Of a stretch of DNA of 64,000 nucleotides, positions 24,008-35,879 are shown in pieces; position 1 is the stretch's first letter, and every line of letters begins with the position of its first letter. This DNA is from Carya illinoinensis (taxonomy: Eukaryota; Streptophyta; Magnoliopsida; Fagales; Juglandaceae): NCBI RefSeq assembly GCF_018687715.1, contig NC_056758.1:19541001-19605000 (forward strand). Reading direction: 5' to 3'. Both the position numbers and the translations under genes were made by a program. Under the pieces are notes generated by a model. That model was not told the DNA's origin, searched no databases, and saw only the letters and a list, made by a program, of their open reading frames with translations.

Positions 24008-24304
24008 CGAAGTGCCTCTAAAAATAAATTCACAGTTTCAAACAAGCATTTCGTCCAAAATTATGAAAATGAGTTATTGCGCCATAAAATCCTAAATAAT
24101 CAACTGAGTTTAGTGGCACAGACCATAACATATTTTGACACTTCTAACTACCTCAAACAATTAAAATCGCATTTCTGGCACCATGGTGAGTGGTAATACT
24201 GACTATGTTGATAGACTAAAACCTTTGCGATTAGTCAATTTGTGAAATCTTATGGAATCTATAGAAATTCCACCATTGAATTTCTGACGGGCTGTTACAT
24301 CTCT

Positions 24305-25358
24305 AGCTTCATCCACTTGCCAATTCCCAGAGGAATCTCTTATGCCCTTGATCAAGTTTCTGGCCCTTCTCTGTGAGGCCTTATGGTGAAAGAAAGAAGT
24401 ATTCTTATCCCCTTTAGTCAACCATAACACCCTGGATCTTTGTCTCCACATTATCTATCCCATTTCCAACCACTTATGCACCTCTACTCGAGCCTTTTTT
24501 TTTTTATCTCCTCTTGGTTATGTCCTCTTGGATCTAATTCATGGAGTGACTATAATTTCAGCTTAGCCTTTCTTAGATTCTTTTGAACATTGCCAAAATT
24601 TGTCTATTCCAAGTTTCTAGCTTCTTGCCATAGCTTTTAATTTGTCTCATCACTCCTTGCATGCTTCTCTCTCCAATACACCCTTGCCAAGCATTGGCTA
24701 TAACAGTTTTACACCCACCATCCTCCACCCACATAGCTTCAAAACAGAATAATTTCTTACCTCTTCTCTATGATATGTCATCTTGTAAGTGCAGCTGGAG
24801 TGGGACATGGTCTGAATAAGCAACATTACCATGTTTAACATAAGCCATACGGAACTAGAATTTCCACTTTAGATTTGCCAAACAACAATCCAGTCTCTCA
24901 CTTATACACTGTGCAGGTTCCCTTTTATCACGCCATGTGAAGGGTAAACCCTGGAAACCCAGATCAGGCAGTTCACATTCATCCACCACTTTTCTAAAGT
25001 CTTGCATCTGTCTTTCTATCCTCTCTCTCCCTCCACACTTCTTATTTGGGCTCAATATCTCATTAAAATATCCCATCAATAGCCACCCTTTCTCATGTGG
25101 CACCTTTAAAGATCTCAAAAGGGTCCAAATTTCATGTCTTTTACTTACCTTACGGTGGCCATACCCCCCAGTAGAAAACCAAAGCTTAGAAGAACCTGTC
25201 ATTTCCTTAATAGAAGCATGAATATGATGGCAAGAAAAATTCTGAATAGTCACATTGATATCATGCTTCCAATATAGAGCAATGCCACCACTCCTTCCTT
25301 CACTCCTAATGGATAAACAATTTTCAAAACCCAAACGATATTTCAAACATGTCATCAC
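24305..25358 (-). pseudogene. LINE ORF2: endonuclease C-terminal part and linker
   Basis: Minus-strand translation gives most of an L1 apurinic-type endonuclease: MTCLKYRLGFENCLSIRSEGRSGGIALYWK, GYFNEILSPNKKCGG, PDLGFQGLPFTWRDKREPAQCISERLDCCLAN. It is followed after stops by the linker WRQRSRVLWLTKGDKNTSFFHHKASQRRARN, IKGIRDSSGNWQVDEAR. The H of the usual SDHxP motif is found in a degraded stretch near 24800. The endonuclease nicks the target DNA for target-primed reverse transcription. Upstream codons lie at 27490-27614 across the solo LTR; downstream RT is at 4031-4603. Confidence 0.88.
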
Positions 25359-27484
25359 TGTGACGCCCCCAAATCCCCATGCACGGACACGGAGAAATTG
25401 AGACGTCCGGATGATGACAACACGGGTTACTGCCCTATCGACGAGTGTCAAGTGTGTGTAAAAGCAACAAATGTGCCAAAAGAAATACGTAGCGGATAAC
25501 AGAAGTCATAACTAAGTACCAGAATTTTTCTTGTTTAATACAAAGCTGTTCAAAACTTACATATTAAAATATTACAAAACATAAATATAGATTCAAACCA
25601 AACTACAAGCTTAAACTTCAACTCAAAACTCCGGCGGAGCCGCATCCTCAGGCTTAGCCTCCTTCTCCTCCTCGAACTCTGCACCAAAAACTACGGTACC
25701 AAAAATGGTGCCGCAGGTAAGTAAAATCCAAACACCACTAGATAAAAGCATATTAAAACTCAAACAATATGCATGAAGAATGCCAATACACGAAACTCAT
25801 AAAACCATATTTTTTCCACACGCGCCAAAAATTCCATTTAGCCCAAAAACATATTATTTCCAAATATCACGCCAAAAGTCACATTTGGCCCATAACCAAC
25901 TCAATCCATTAACCAATTAATCCGTATGCACCATGACCTCCCCTAGGGGTCATCCGCACACCCTGGCTCCTGTGCCACACTGCAGGTAACGACCACGTGT
26001 GTGACACCTAAATGAGCGATGCCCAGTTCCGCGCCCCACGCATTCGTAGCCAAGCATCCACGGAGTCGGTGCGTAGAGCGATGCCCAGTTCCACACCCGG
26101 CGTGTTCGTAGCCAAGCATCCTCTAGCCCCCGCTCCTGTCGTCGCCCAGCAACAACTCAAGGGATGTCACTCAATATATTACGCTCCCAAGTGACCAGAG
26201 GAGCTCCACCAAGATAATAACCTATCCCGGCTTGGGCTCGTGAGACACATGCACCCGAAAATCCATTTACGCCAACAAAACATGATTTTCTCAAATAAAT
26301 AAAATGCACGTGCATGCACAATGTAAAAGCAATCACAATGCACAAAACAACAATCCTAGCAACTCCGTCTTCATCCATCCGACCCCTGAACTCCTCGGAC
26401 TCAGTCCGGAATCAACCAACCAGCAGATAAATATTTATTGAATGAGCAAAATATATTTAAATCTAAAAGTAGGGTTTGGAAAATACTTACAGCGTTATAC
26501 GGTATTTTTTGAAAGCTCGTGGCGTTCCAAACGGTGGAGGAAAAGCAACGTAACAGTGTAATTTACACTGTTGCCGTGGGTAATAAATTACCCACTTTCG
26601 AACGGGAACAAACCAAGGCACGAAATTGATAGGGAAAGGTCTTGAGATATTTATGAAGCTAAAGGAAATGAGTTTTGGCCGTGGGTGGTGGTGGAAACGG
26701 CGGAGGAAGCGGAAAAAGCTCAAATCGAATCTGCTCCGACAATGGATCGAGGCCGGAAATGAGTGGTTTAGGTCGGCAAGAGGTGGGGGAAGAAGCTGTG
26801 AAGAGATGGTGGCTGGAGGTGGTGCGACGACGCCGGAATCGGTGAAAAACCGTGTAGCTTGGAGGAGCTCGTGGTGGCTAACGGTGGCTCGAATGGAGGT
26901 GAAACTTGGTGGGGATGTTCATCGGTGAGAGGGGAAGAAAACTGGGTGGGTGGTGTAGGCCACACCATCGGCGAGCGGCGGTTCTGGGCTGCGAAAGCAA
27001 CCGGCGAAAGGGAGAAAAACAAAGCAGGTGCCGTGACTTCCAGGGGCTCGTGGCGGCTAACGTTTGGTCTGATGGCTCTGAAAATTGGTGGGGATGATCT
27101 CTGTTGGGAGGGGAAGAGAATGGTGGGGGTGGTGCACTACACGGCGGCCGGACGGCGGCGCACTGTGCGGTCAAAGGGGCGGCGACGGTAAGGAGAAAAG
27201 GAAGAAGAAAAAGAAAGAAAAGAAAGAAAAGAAGAAAAAGAAAAGGAAAAGGGAAAAAGAAAAAGAGAAAAGAGAAGAAATGAGGTCTAATCCTCACTCC
27301 GGAAACCAAAAACCAATCCGCCGAAAACGATATTAAAAACCGTAAAACGACTAAATAAATTAACACAACATCAAATAAATTAAAAACCAATTTAAATAGA
27401 TTAATTTAAAATAAATAAACCAATATATTAATTAAATTAAAAACAACCCTTCAGTGAAAATACACGTAAAAATGGGTCATCACA
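25359..27484 (-). mobile_element. Solo LTR of the chromovirus family in LINE ORF2
   Basis: 2126 bp, TGTGACGCCCCC... to ...GGGTCATCACA, flanked by a perfect ATCAC duplication (25354-25358 and 27485-27489). It carries the GCCAAAA...TTTGGC-type sequence (about 25826-25880) and the 87 bp duplication (about 26012-26150). Removing it and one duplication restores the endonuclease reading frame across the site. Confidence 0.92.
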
Positions 27485-27489
27485 ATCAC

Positions 27490-27614
27490 TCTTTCATGTA
27501 GTCTAGTCTCTTACAAGAACAAGACCTTGGGGTCTTTCTCTCTAACTAAATCAGAGAGAACTCGAACTCCCCATGGGTTCCCAAGCCCACGAGAGTTTTA
27601 ACTTAGGAGCCTCA
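27490..27614 (-). pseudogene. LINE ORF2: endonuclease N-terminus
   Basis: ATG at 27614 opens MRLLS, stop, NSRGLGNPWGVRVLSDLV and EKDPKVLFL, the conserved start of plant L1 endonucleases (normally with WNCRGLGNP). One stop replaces the tryptophan. The frame runs into the solo LTR at 27484 and resumes at 25358. Confidence 0.85.
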
Positions 27615-27656
27615 TTCGGTACAGCAGGGCCGTTCAACAGCCTTTGTTAATATGAA

Positions 27657-29031
27657 CTAAATTTGATCAACCTCCAAAATTAAATCTCCTGGTACATTTT
27701 GATTATCCCTTTTATTAACACCCATCATTTTACTTTTCTTAACTCTCGCTTGAGTAGAAATGCCACCCACTAAAACCTCTAACATTTCTATATTTCGTTT
27801 ACTTCCCAAGATCAATAGTGGAGTAGAAGAAAGCATACTTGGCTTACGCACACGCTTCTTCTAGGTATTATGAGTTGAATTATTTGATGGCAACTGTGAG
27901 GATTTATAGGCCGAAACATCCAAATGGGCTTGGCCATGTGAGTGTTGCACTGACCCATCTCGTATTTCATTTATATTCTCCCTCGCAAAAATTCAAACGA
28001 CTGTTACAACTATCCTCTTCCACAGATTACGTAATTAATAGCCCACTATCCATCCTTCTATAATTGCTCCAAAGCATTGAATTCAGGAATCTCAATGGAC
28101 TTACCCTTATCACTTCGTAATTTTAAAAACATATCCCCGGCATTCCCTCTCCCTATAACTGATTGAATGAAAGAAGAGCCTCTGTTAGTTTGGGAATTAA
28201 CTGCAGCCTTATTGCCATCATTCTCTGCCACCTGCTTCGCCATCTCCGAGTGTATCTTCTTCCTTGTCGTGCTATTACCAGACGGCGCAAATGATTTGAA
28301 CTTTCAACCCTTGATTTTGCACGCAACCAACTACCAAATTGCTTACTATCTGCCATCACAGGTGCAAAATTGGGACATCCAGATTTCTCATGAATAACAA
28401 GACCTCATTGCAAACAGAACCTTGGAAGTTTTTCAAACTGTATGGGGACCTAGGTCTTCAATCCTTGCAGCATCACAGTTCTTGCCTTCGCCAGTGGTTA
28501 CCTCAAATCTAACAAGATTTTCACCTGCAAAGAGATACCCAACCCCACATCATTATCATCAACTTCCACGTCCACCACTACTCCTAGCGAACTCCCCAAT
28601 TTTGTTCCAAAATCTTTTGACATCCCAACCAGAGGCAAGTTATGAAACTGAACCCACACGGCTGCCATATCAAAAGACATATTTCTGAGAGTAGTAAACC
28701 CATCAAATTCCTTCATCACAAACAAATTGCCATAAAAAAGCCAAGGCCTCTCATTTTCCACCCGATGTTTATCTGCATGGGTAGCAAAAGTGATAATAAA
28801 AATGTTTTGCCCTATCTTAGTGAATGTGGGTGGTTTGCTAAGTCACTAAATCTTGGCCATAGTTGATTCAACAATAGCTTTCCCAATTTGTCTCTCAAAC
28901 CAGATCTTCCCAATTAAACTTCGATCACCCTTTTTTAGGACCTCAGTGATCCCATCTCCCTCGATATCTATGGTCACCCCTTCATCCTCATTCAACTGTA
29001 GATTCCCCCACATCTCCTAAAGTTTTTCCAT
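27657..29031 (-). pseudogene. LINE ORF1 (DUF4283-type nucleic-acid-binding protein)
   Basis: From ATG 29031 the minus strand gives MEKL-stop-EMWGNLQLNEDEG, GKIWFERQIGKAIVESTMAKI, then RPWLFYGNLFVMKEFDGFTT, AAVWVQFHNLPLVGMSKDFG, LGSSLGVVVDVEVDDNDVGL. This is the DUF4283 RNA-binding domain and following strand of plant L1 ORF1. Later pieces (28359-28058, 27851-27657) are frame-shifted basic C-terminal parts. Stops at about 28848 and others inactivate it. It should chaperone the LINE RNA. Confidence 0.82.
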
Positions 29032-29740
29032 AGGAAAATGACTTCCGGTGAGGATACACTCAAACACCACCTCTAACTCTCTCTCGAGAAACTAGAGAGG
29101 AGACTAAGTAATGGTTTAGTAGGAGACTTGAAAATTTCTATTTTACCAAGAAATTAAAAATAATTGTCTTTATAAATATGAAATTCCATATCTCCGTATA
29201 TTCTTAGAAAAACTCCCTTATTTAAAAATTTTAATTTACTCCCTTGATGAAAAATGCAAGTCTCCAATTTGATGTTTAATGCCTTTTTTTTTTTTTTGTT
29301 AATGTCTTGTACGTATTTATTAATCTTGAAGCCAACCAAGGAAAGTACATTGGGTTATGGTTGGAAATTTTGATGAACCGATCCAGTATTGTTAAAAGGC
29401 ATATGGTAATTAGGGATATAGAAATGGGATTGGGTAGGGTAGATGAATTTCAGTCATCCCAAAAGCTTAGACCAATGGGAAATGACGAATTCAATTACTT
29501 AGCGTACATTATTCATTCTAGTAACAGACCGACCTCTTAATTGTCGGTTAATTTTCATGTCTCTCCTTCATGAGCCGATGTAGTTACATACCTATAAAGA
29601 ACTTCCACCAGTTAACGACCATCTTCTACCATATAGAGGGCTTGAATTCTGGTACTGGTCTTGAATTTGGGTCTGAAACCCCTTGCTTCCTTCTCATGAT
29701 GAAAAGACCATATTCTCTAAGAAACCTGCCAGCTTAGAAA
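29032..29740. other. LINE 5' leader and unassigned flank
   Basis: The first 110 bp or so (29032-29145) look like the LINE 5' untranslated leader (purine-rich on the minus strand). From about 29150 to 29740 I see no gene, repeat or terminal motif beyond a T homopolymer at about 29285-29297. Confidence 0.4.
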
Positions 29741-30420
29741 CACTACAACAAAAATAGGTTTTAGTGACAGACGAAACTATCACAAGAAATGGAAAAAATG
29801 TCACGAAATATATTTGGTGACGGTTTCTGACCGTCATCACCACTATCACGTAATGTGCGTCACAGATTACATTTGGTGACAGTTTACTGTACAAGTGTCA
29901 CTAAAAATATTTTTAGTGACAGTTGGGGATGTGCCGATTGAAATAACGTTCAAACATATTATTTTCTGTGACGGTTAGAATCTATCACAAAAAATAACGT
30001 TTGAACTTAAAATATTACGTTTAAACGTAAAAAAGACGAGCTGACATCTGAACAAGAAAAGGTAACGTTTGTTGATTATAGTTTGGACGTATAATGTAAA
30101 CGTTCGAACGTTTATACATGCGAACGTTACGTTCGAATCTCGAATCTAACGAAAAGGAAATAATGTCCAAACGTTTGTATCATAACATTCGGACGTTAAT
30201 TCGAATGTTAAGAGAGTAGAGTTTGAACGTAAAGTGTACATTCGGATGTTTGGAACGTTAAACTTTTTTGACATTCGAACGTTTTTTTAACTTGGGTTTA
30301 AATGTTCAAAAGTTTTGTTACTATTTTGTATGGTTACGTTCGAACGTATTTTCGAATGTGTAATACTGTTGAAACGTATTTTATTTACATTCGAACGTAC
30401 ATATCAGAAATGCTAAACTC
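29741..30420. repeat. CACTA left terminal and subterminal repeats
   Basis: The terminal repeat at 29741 is followed by GTGACGG/GTGACAG motifs (29770-29940) and then many inverted ACGTTCGAACGT-like motifs, for example near 30098-30135 and 30338-30395. Subterminal motifs of this kind are where TNPA-type proteins bind in En/Spm. Confidence 0.75.
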
Positions 30421-30539
30421 ATCCACTTAATAAACAAACCAATTGTTTCATATTACAGTACATATTTCACAACCAACATTGTTTGAAACTGTTTTCAAAT
30501 TAGATGTTAAAAATGTAATACAGAAATAAAATTCATTTC

Positions 30540-31956
30540 TTTTTCTTTCCTCGCCCAGCACGATTCTGTTGCAATGACATAACAGGCTCCATTTGCAGCA
30601 TCATCTTCTGCTGCACTTGCTCTTGGACCTCAATACGGATTCTTTCCTCCTGGTCTCTTTGTTGGTCCTGCAAACGCATCTCTAAATGAGATTGTCACTC
30701 TAAGAGGGACTCCAACTCTTGCTGTCTAGACCTCATATACTCATTCTCGCGTCGTGCAGCTTTTAAATCATTGGTAAGATTATTAATTTGTGAAGTCGAT
30801 GAGGTTGAGGAAGATGAACCGGAATGCTTGAAAGATCGTCCCAAACCTCTTGCCATACTAGAGTTGGGCCCAAGCACCTGTGAAAAAATGTCCAAGTCAC
30901 TAGGAGAGGAATCCCCAGAAGCTGACTGCATCTCCATCATTTTTCCCTGCAGTTTGAAAGAGCAAAACACACAATAAGTAACATATTAAAAGAAATACAA
31001 ATAAAAAATAATTTAATCACATGTTACATAATTTATTTAACAGAAGGAACACCGCTTACATAATTAATTGCAGCTGCAGGATCCATCCACTCACTATGCT
31101 CATTAGTGTGAGCAGCAACATAGACATGAATGAGGGAAAAGTTTTCAGGATCATCACGTTTCTAAGAAAACGACATTAGCAATTTGAAAAAGACAGTGTT
31201 AGTACTTATATAAAAGAATAATAAGAAAAAATATGAATTATTGCGTTTATTAATTACCATTTTTTCAGCAAGACGATGGAATGATCTTGAACCAGCACGA
31301 TGGTGAATAGTCAGAGCAGATCTATTATTTGCATTTGTAGAACTTAAGTGCTACAAAAATAATTCCCACCATTAATTGTAATATATGTACATACATATAA
31401 TATAAACAACAAATATAAATGTAAATAATTATAGAAAATAAATCTAGAATACCTGATATTCTGGAGAGGCAAAAAGATCACAACACTTTATCCAGTCATC
31501 TAATTTCATCTGCTGGAAAGGGGACTGTGCAGCCTCTTCAAACGTCTCAAATTTCTTGAAATGGTCTTGACATCGTCCCTTGTGACATCGGAATAGTGTA
31601 GCCATTAACTCATTCACAGTTCTCAAATCCTCGCTACGACCAAAGTCGAGGTCAAATTCATCCTAATTATAAATTAATTACGTTAAAGATATGATAAACT
31701 AATGTAGGTGAAAAAAATGATATAATAAGTAAACTCACCAGCACATGACTCCGAATTTGTTCCTTAATCTCATTCGGCACATCTCTCCAGGAGCGCACAT
31801 AAAATGGAGCATAAGCTCGAACTACTGTGCCAATATAGGAGGAAAGCACTGCTGCACTATCATTCACTCCTCCAGTGGAATTATCAGGAATTGTGATTTT
31901 CAGTTTACCATGCCTTTGATTTTTCTCAAGTGAGATGCCGTGTGTATAGCCATGAC
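30540..31956 (-). pseudogene. TNPA-like gene of the CACTA element, 3' exons
   Basis: The minus strand shows a chain of exons with consensus splice sites. 31956-31740 gives YTHGISLEK, KLKITIPDNSTGG, SYIGTVVRAYAPFYVRSWRDVPNEIKEQIRSHV, then GTGAGT. 31662-31452 gives DEFDLDFGRSEDL and KLDDWIKCCDLFASPEYQ. 31350-31262 gives NNRSALTIHHRAGSRSFHRLAEKM. 31160-31060 gives DDPENFSLIHVYVAAHTNEHSEWMDP. The last, about 30954-30540, gives SQVLGPNSSMARGLGRSFK and a glutamine-rich coiled coil. This is the Ptta/En/Spm Transposase_24 family, thought to bind subterminal repeats. One TGA (about 30698) interrupts the coiled coil. The 5' part is at 38300-38563. Confidence 0.8.
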
Positions 31957-33354
31957 TGTGACGCCCCCAAATCCCCACGCCCGAACACGGGGAAATCGAG
32001 ACGTCCGGATGGTGACAACCCGGGTCACCATCCCATCGACGGTGCCAAGTGTGTGCAGAAGCAACAAATGTGCACGGAAGAACACGCAGCGGATAACGAA
32101 AGTCATAACTAAGTACCAGAATTGTTCTCAACGTAATACAAGCTGTTTAAAACGTACATAGATAAAATATTGCAAAAACACAAATACAGTTTTAAACAAA
32201 TATAAAACATAGCATCAGCAACTCGGCGGAGCCGCATCCTCGGGCTCAGCCTCCTCCTCCTCCTCCTCGAACTCTGCACCAAAAGCTACGGAACCAAAAA
32301 TGGTACCGCAGGTAAGTAAAACCCAAACACCACCAGATAAAAACACATAGAACTCAAACAACATGGATGCAAGAAAAACCAATGCACATGCCCCGCAAAA
32401 CCACATTTTTGCACGCACGCCAAAAACCCATTGGCCCAATAAAAACATAACCTTAAAAACCACGCCTCGCCATTATCCCAGATAATGGCCCAAACCACCA
32501 TTTTCCCAGAAAATGGCCCGCATCCAAAAACCATAAAAACAAACCGGTTATGCATGCACCATGATCTCCCCTAGGGATCATCCGCACACCCTGGCTCGGT
32601 GCCACACCGCAGGTAATGACTACGCATGTGACACCTAAACGAGCAATGCCCAGACTCGCGCCCTGTGCGTACCTGGCTAGGCCATCCTCTAGCCCTCGCC
32701 AGCGAAGGGCCACGGAGTCGGTGAGTAGAGCGATGCCCAGACTCGCGCCCTGCGCGTACCTGGCCGGGCCATCCTCTAGCCCCGCTCCCGTCGTCGCCTA
32801 GCGACAACTCAGGGGACGTCACTCAGTATTATCCACTCCCGAGTGACCAGAGGAGCTCCACCGAGATAATAACCCATCCCGGCATGGGCTCGTGAGACAC
32901 ACGCACCCGAAAAATCCATTCACGCCAACAAAACAGGGTTTCTCAAATAAAATAACTACACATGCATGCGCCATACAAATGCAATTATCAAGCTCCAAAA
33001 CAAACAACCAACCATAAAACAATAAATCAAGTAACTCCGTCCTCCATCCATCCGACCCCCGAACTCCTCGGACTCAGTCCGGAATCAACCAACCAGCAGA
33101 TTAATTAATTGAAAGAGCAATATATATTTAAATCTGAAAATAGGGTTTGGAAAATACTTACAGCGCTATATGGCAATTCTAGAAAACACGCGGCGTTGCA
33201 AACGGCGCCGGAAAAGCAACGTCACAGTGAAAATTCACTGTGGCCGTGGGTTGTGAAAAACCCATTTTTGAACGGGGACAAATTAGGGCTTGGGATTGAT
33301 AGGGAATGGTCTAGGAATGGTTGTGAAGCTATTGGAAGTGGTGGTTGGCCGTGG
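31957..33354 (-). repeat. Truncated 3' LTR
   Basis: 1398 bp matching 36159 to about 37600, breaking at GGCCGTGG and joining RT codons at CCCAAGAAAC. It has lost one roughly 46 bp hairpin unit relative to its 5' LTR (compare 32500-32525 with 36700-36770). Confidence 0.88.
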
Positions 33355-33392
33355 CCCAAGAAACTCCTGACCTCGCACACTGTAGTCGGGCG

Positions 33393-35879
33393 CTACCATG
33401 ACAAAATGGCTTCTACCTTACTAGGATCAACAGCCACTCCGCCCCGGGAAATTACGTGCCCAAGGAATTTAACTTCTTCCAACCAGAATTCACACTTGCT
33501 TAGCTTGGCGTATAGCTGGTGTTCTCTCAACCTCTCAAGTACCAGACTAAGATGATACACATGCTCTTCAACATCTCGGGAGTAAATCAGTATATCATCA
33601 ATAAATACTACCACAAAGGAATCCAGATAAGGTCGAAACACTCGATTCATTAAATCCATGAACGCTGCAGGGGCATTAGCTAACCCAAACGGCATCACCT
33701 TAAATTCATAATGCCCATACCTCGACCTGAAAGCAGTTTTAGGCACGTCCTGGTCTCTGATTCTCAGCTGGTAGTATCCCGACCTCAGATCAATCTTAGA
33801 GAACACGGCTGCTCCTTGGAGCTGATCAAACAAATCATCTATCTGCGGGAGAGGATATTTATTTTTGATGGTCACCTTATTCAATTCCCGATAATCAATG
33901 CACATACGGAGGGTTCCATCTTTCTTTTTAACAAATAAAACTGGTGCACCCCACGACGACGTACTAGGCTGAATAAATCCCTTCTCTACCAGTTCTTGCA
34001 ACTGAGTCTTCAACTCTTTCAATTCAGCCGGTGCCATGCGATAAGGAGCTTTATGCACAGGAGCCGCTCCAGGTTCCAAGTCTATAACAAACTCCATCTC
34101 CCGAACAGGGGGTAGTCCGGGCAAGTCATCCACAAACACATCGGAGAAATCTTCCACAACTGGAATGTCTGCCAAAGACTTCTTCTCAGACGGCGTGGAC
34201 ACCATCTGCACCAAGAATGCATCCGCTCCCCATGCAATCTCTCGTCTTGCCTGAATCGCCGATATAATTATCGGTTTTTCTTTTAATCTACTCCCCACAA
34301 ATTCCAGACAATCACCATCTGGAAGCTGAAAGCTAATTATCCGACTTCTGCAATTAATACTCGCAGAATATCGGTATAGCCAATCCATCCCGAGGATGAT
34401 GTCAAAGCCCAACAGCTTGAACACCACCAAATCCGCATCCAAGAATCTTCCCTCAAAATTTAACGGGCATCCCAAAGCAACCTTGGAACACCACACCATC
34501 TCACCATCGGGTAGAGCCACTACCATAGACTTCGGCAACGGCTCCGTGACCAAATTACACACTCGAGCAAACGTGGAAGTTACAAACGACCGTGAAGCAC
34601 CGGAATCAAACAAAGTACAAGCATAAAACTCATACAAACGGACTCTTCCTGTAATTACTCCAGCATCATGGGTCGCTGGTGCCTCATCATCCACCTCTCC
34701 GGGTGTGACAGCATAAACCTGGGCTTGCACTGTTTGTCTCGGGTTTGTTCTTCCACCGCGTCCACTTCCACGGCTTCCTTGAGCTGCTCTTGGACATTCT
34801 CGGGCAAAGTGACCCTGCTGGCCACAATTATAACATCGAGCCCCACCAGAAGGGCACTCACCCACATGGGCTCTATTACAAACTCCGCATACAGGCACAC
34901 GTCCTCCCATGCGAACACTTGAGGATGCTTACGGTCGAGTCCCGGTCCACTGAACAAATTTCTGAGGCGAACCCGAGCTGCTTCCTTCACCAGAAAAACT
35001 ACGCCTCTTATGCCCTGGAGGGGAGCCCATACTCATATTGTTTTCTCGTTCCACCAGGGTGGCCACATCCACTAATTCCTGAAAAGTGGATATCCAATGG
35101 CTGACCACCATACGGCGTATATCAGGGCGCAATCCCTCCTGAAAATGATCAGCTCACATCTCCTCTATGGCGATAAGGTGAGGAGCAAATCGCTCAAGTT
35201 CGATGAACCTCCGAGCGTATTGTTCCACTGTCGCGCCCCCTTGGACCAAATTGGAGAACTCTCTTGCCTTTTGCTTCCTTACCGATGCAGGAAAGAAGCG
35301 GTCATTGAACTCCTTCTTGAAACGCTGCCAGGTCACCGCAGCAAAAGATCCCAGTTCAGATTCCAACAGCACCCTCTTGGTATCCCACCAATCAGAAGCG
35401 GTACCTTGCAAGAGATAGCTGGCGTAGAGTACTTGCTGTGCCTCAGTGCATCCACACACCTCAAAAGTTTTCTCCAAATCTTTGATCCATTTTCCAGCCT
35501 GAAGTGGATCCTCATTTCCAGTGAAGTGTGGAGTCCTATGCGCCAGGAAGCGCTCATAGGTGCATCCGGCTTGCACCATGCTACTGGACCCTCCTGGATA
35601 CATCCAAGGCCCTCCCTGATATGGCCAAGGACCTCCTGGTTGTGGCCAAAACCCTCCTTGTTGCGGACAAGGCTCTCCTGACGGTGGATAAGGTCCTCCT
35701 GATGGTGGCCAAGGACCCCCTTGTTGTGGCCAAGGTCCTTGTGGTGGCCAAGGCCCTGTCTGTTGAGACCTCGCACTCTGCTGCATAAATTCCGTCATCT
35801 GCAGTATTGCTTCGGCTAGGGAGTCATCCCTGGAGGTATTGTCCCGTGGCTCCTGAGTATTTTTCCTTGGTCTCCCCAT
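33393..35879 (-). pseudogene. Gag-protease-reverse transcriptase of the 31957 chromovirus
   Basis: ATG at 35879 opens MGRPRKNTQEPRDN, then a GGPWPxQ-type repeat (about 35765-35590), the Gag domain (CTYERFLAHRTPHFTG, YLLQGTASDWWDTKR), a stop at 35151, and after a frame break a zinc knuckle [14 protein letters not shown] (about 34835). The chain passes without an intron ([13 protein letters not shown], 34640s) into protease with [10 protein letters not shown], then [39 protein letters not shown], and catalytic [12 protein letters not shown]. The frame ends at a TAG at 33393-33395, shared with the other copy. The RT core from protease on is a clean 505-codon frame, the best preserved here. Confidence 0.88.

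Larger units (their letters stand above)
4604..24299 (-). mobile_element. Ancient solo LTR inserted in the LINE, later split by two elements
   Basis: The plus strand begins TGTGACGCCCCC at 4604 and ends GGGCTGTTACA at 24299, flanked by TCTCT at 4599-4603 and 24300-24304. Its own sequence is 4604 to about 4652, 12946-15864 and 24013-24299, roughly 3.2 kb in all, with no coding domain. I infer a solo LTR of a minus-strand gypsy-like element distinct from the others here. The nested elements are 4673-12945 and 15865-24007. Its position inside LINE codons makes it younger than the LINE and older than everything nested in it. Confidence 0.75.
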
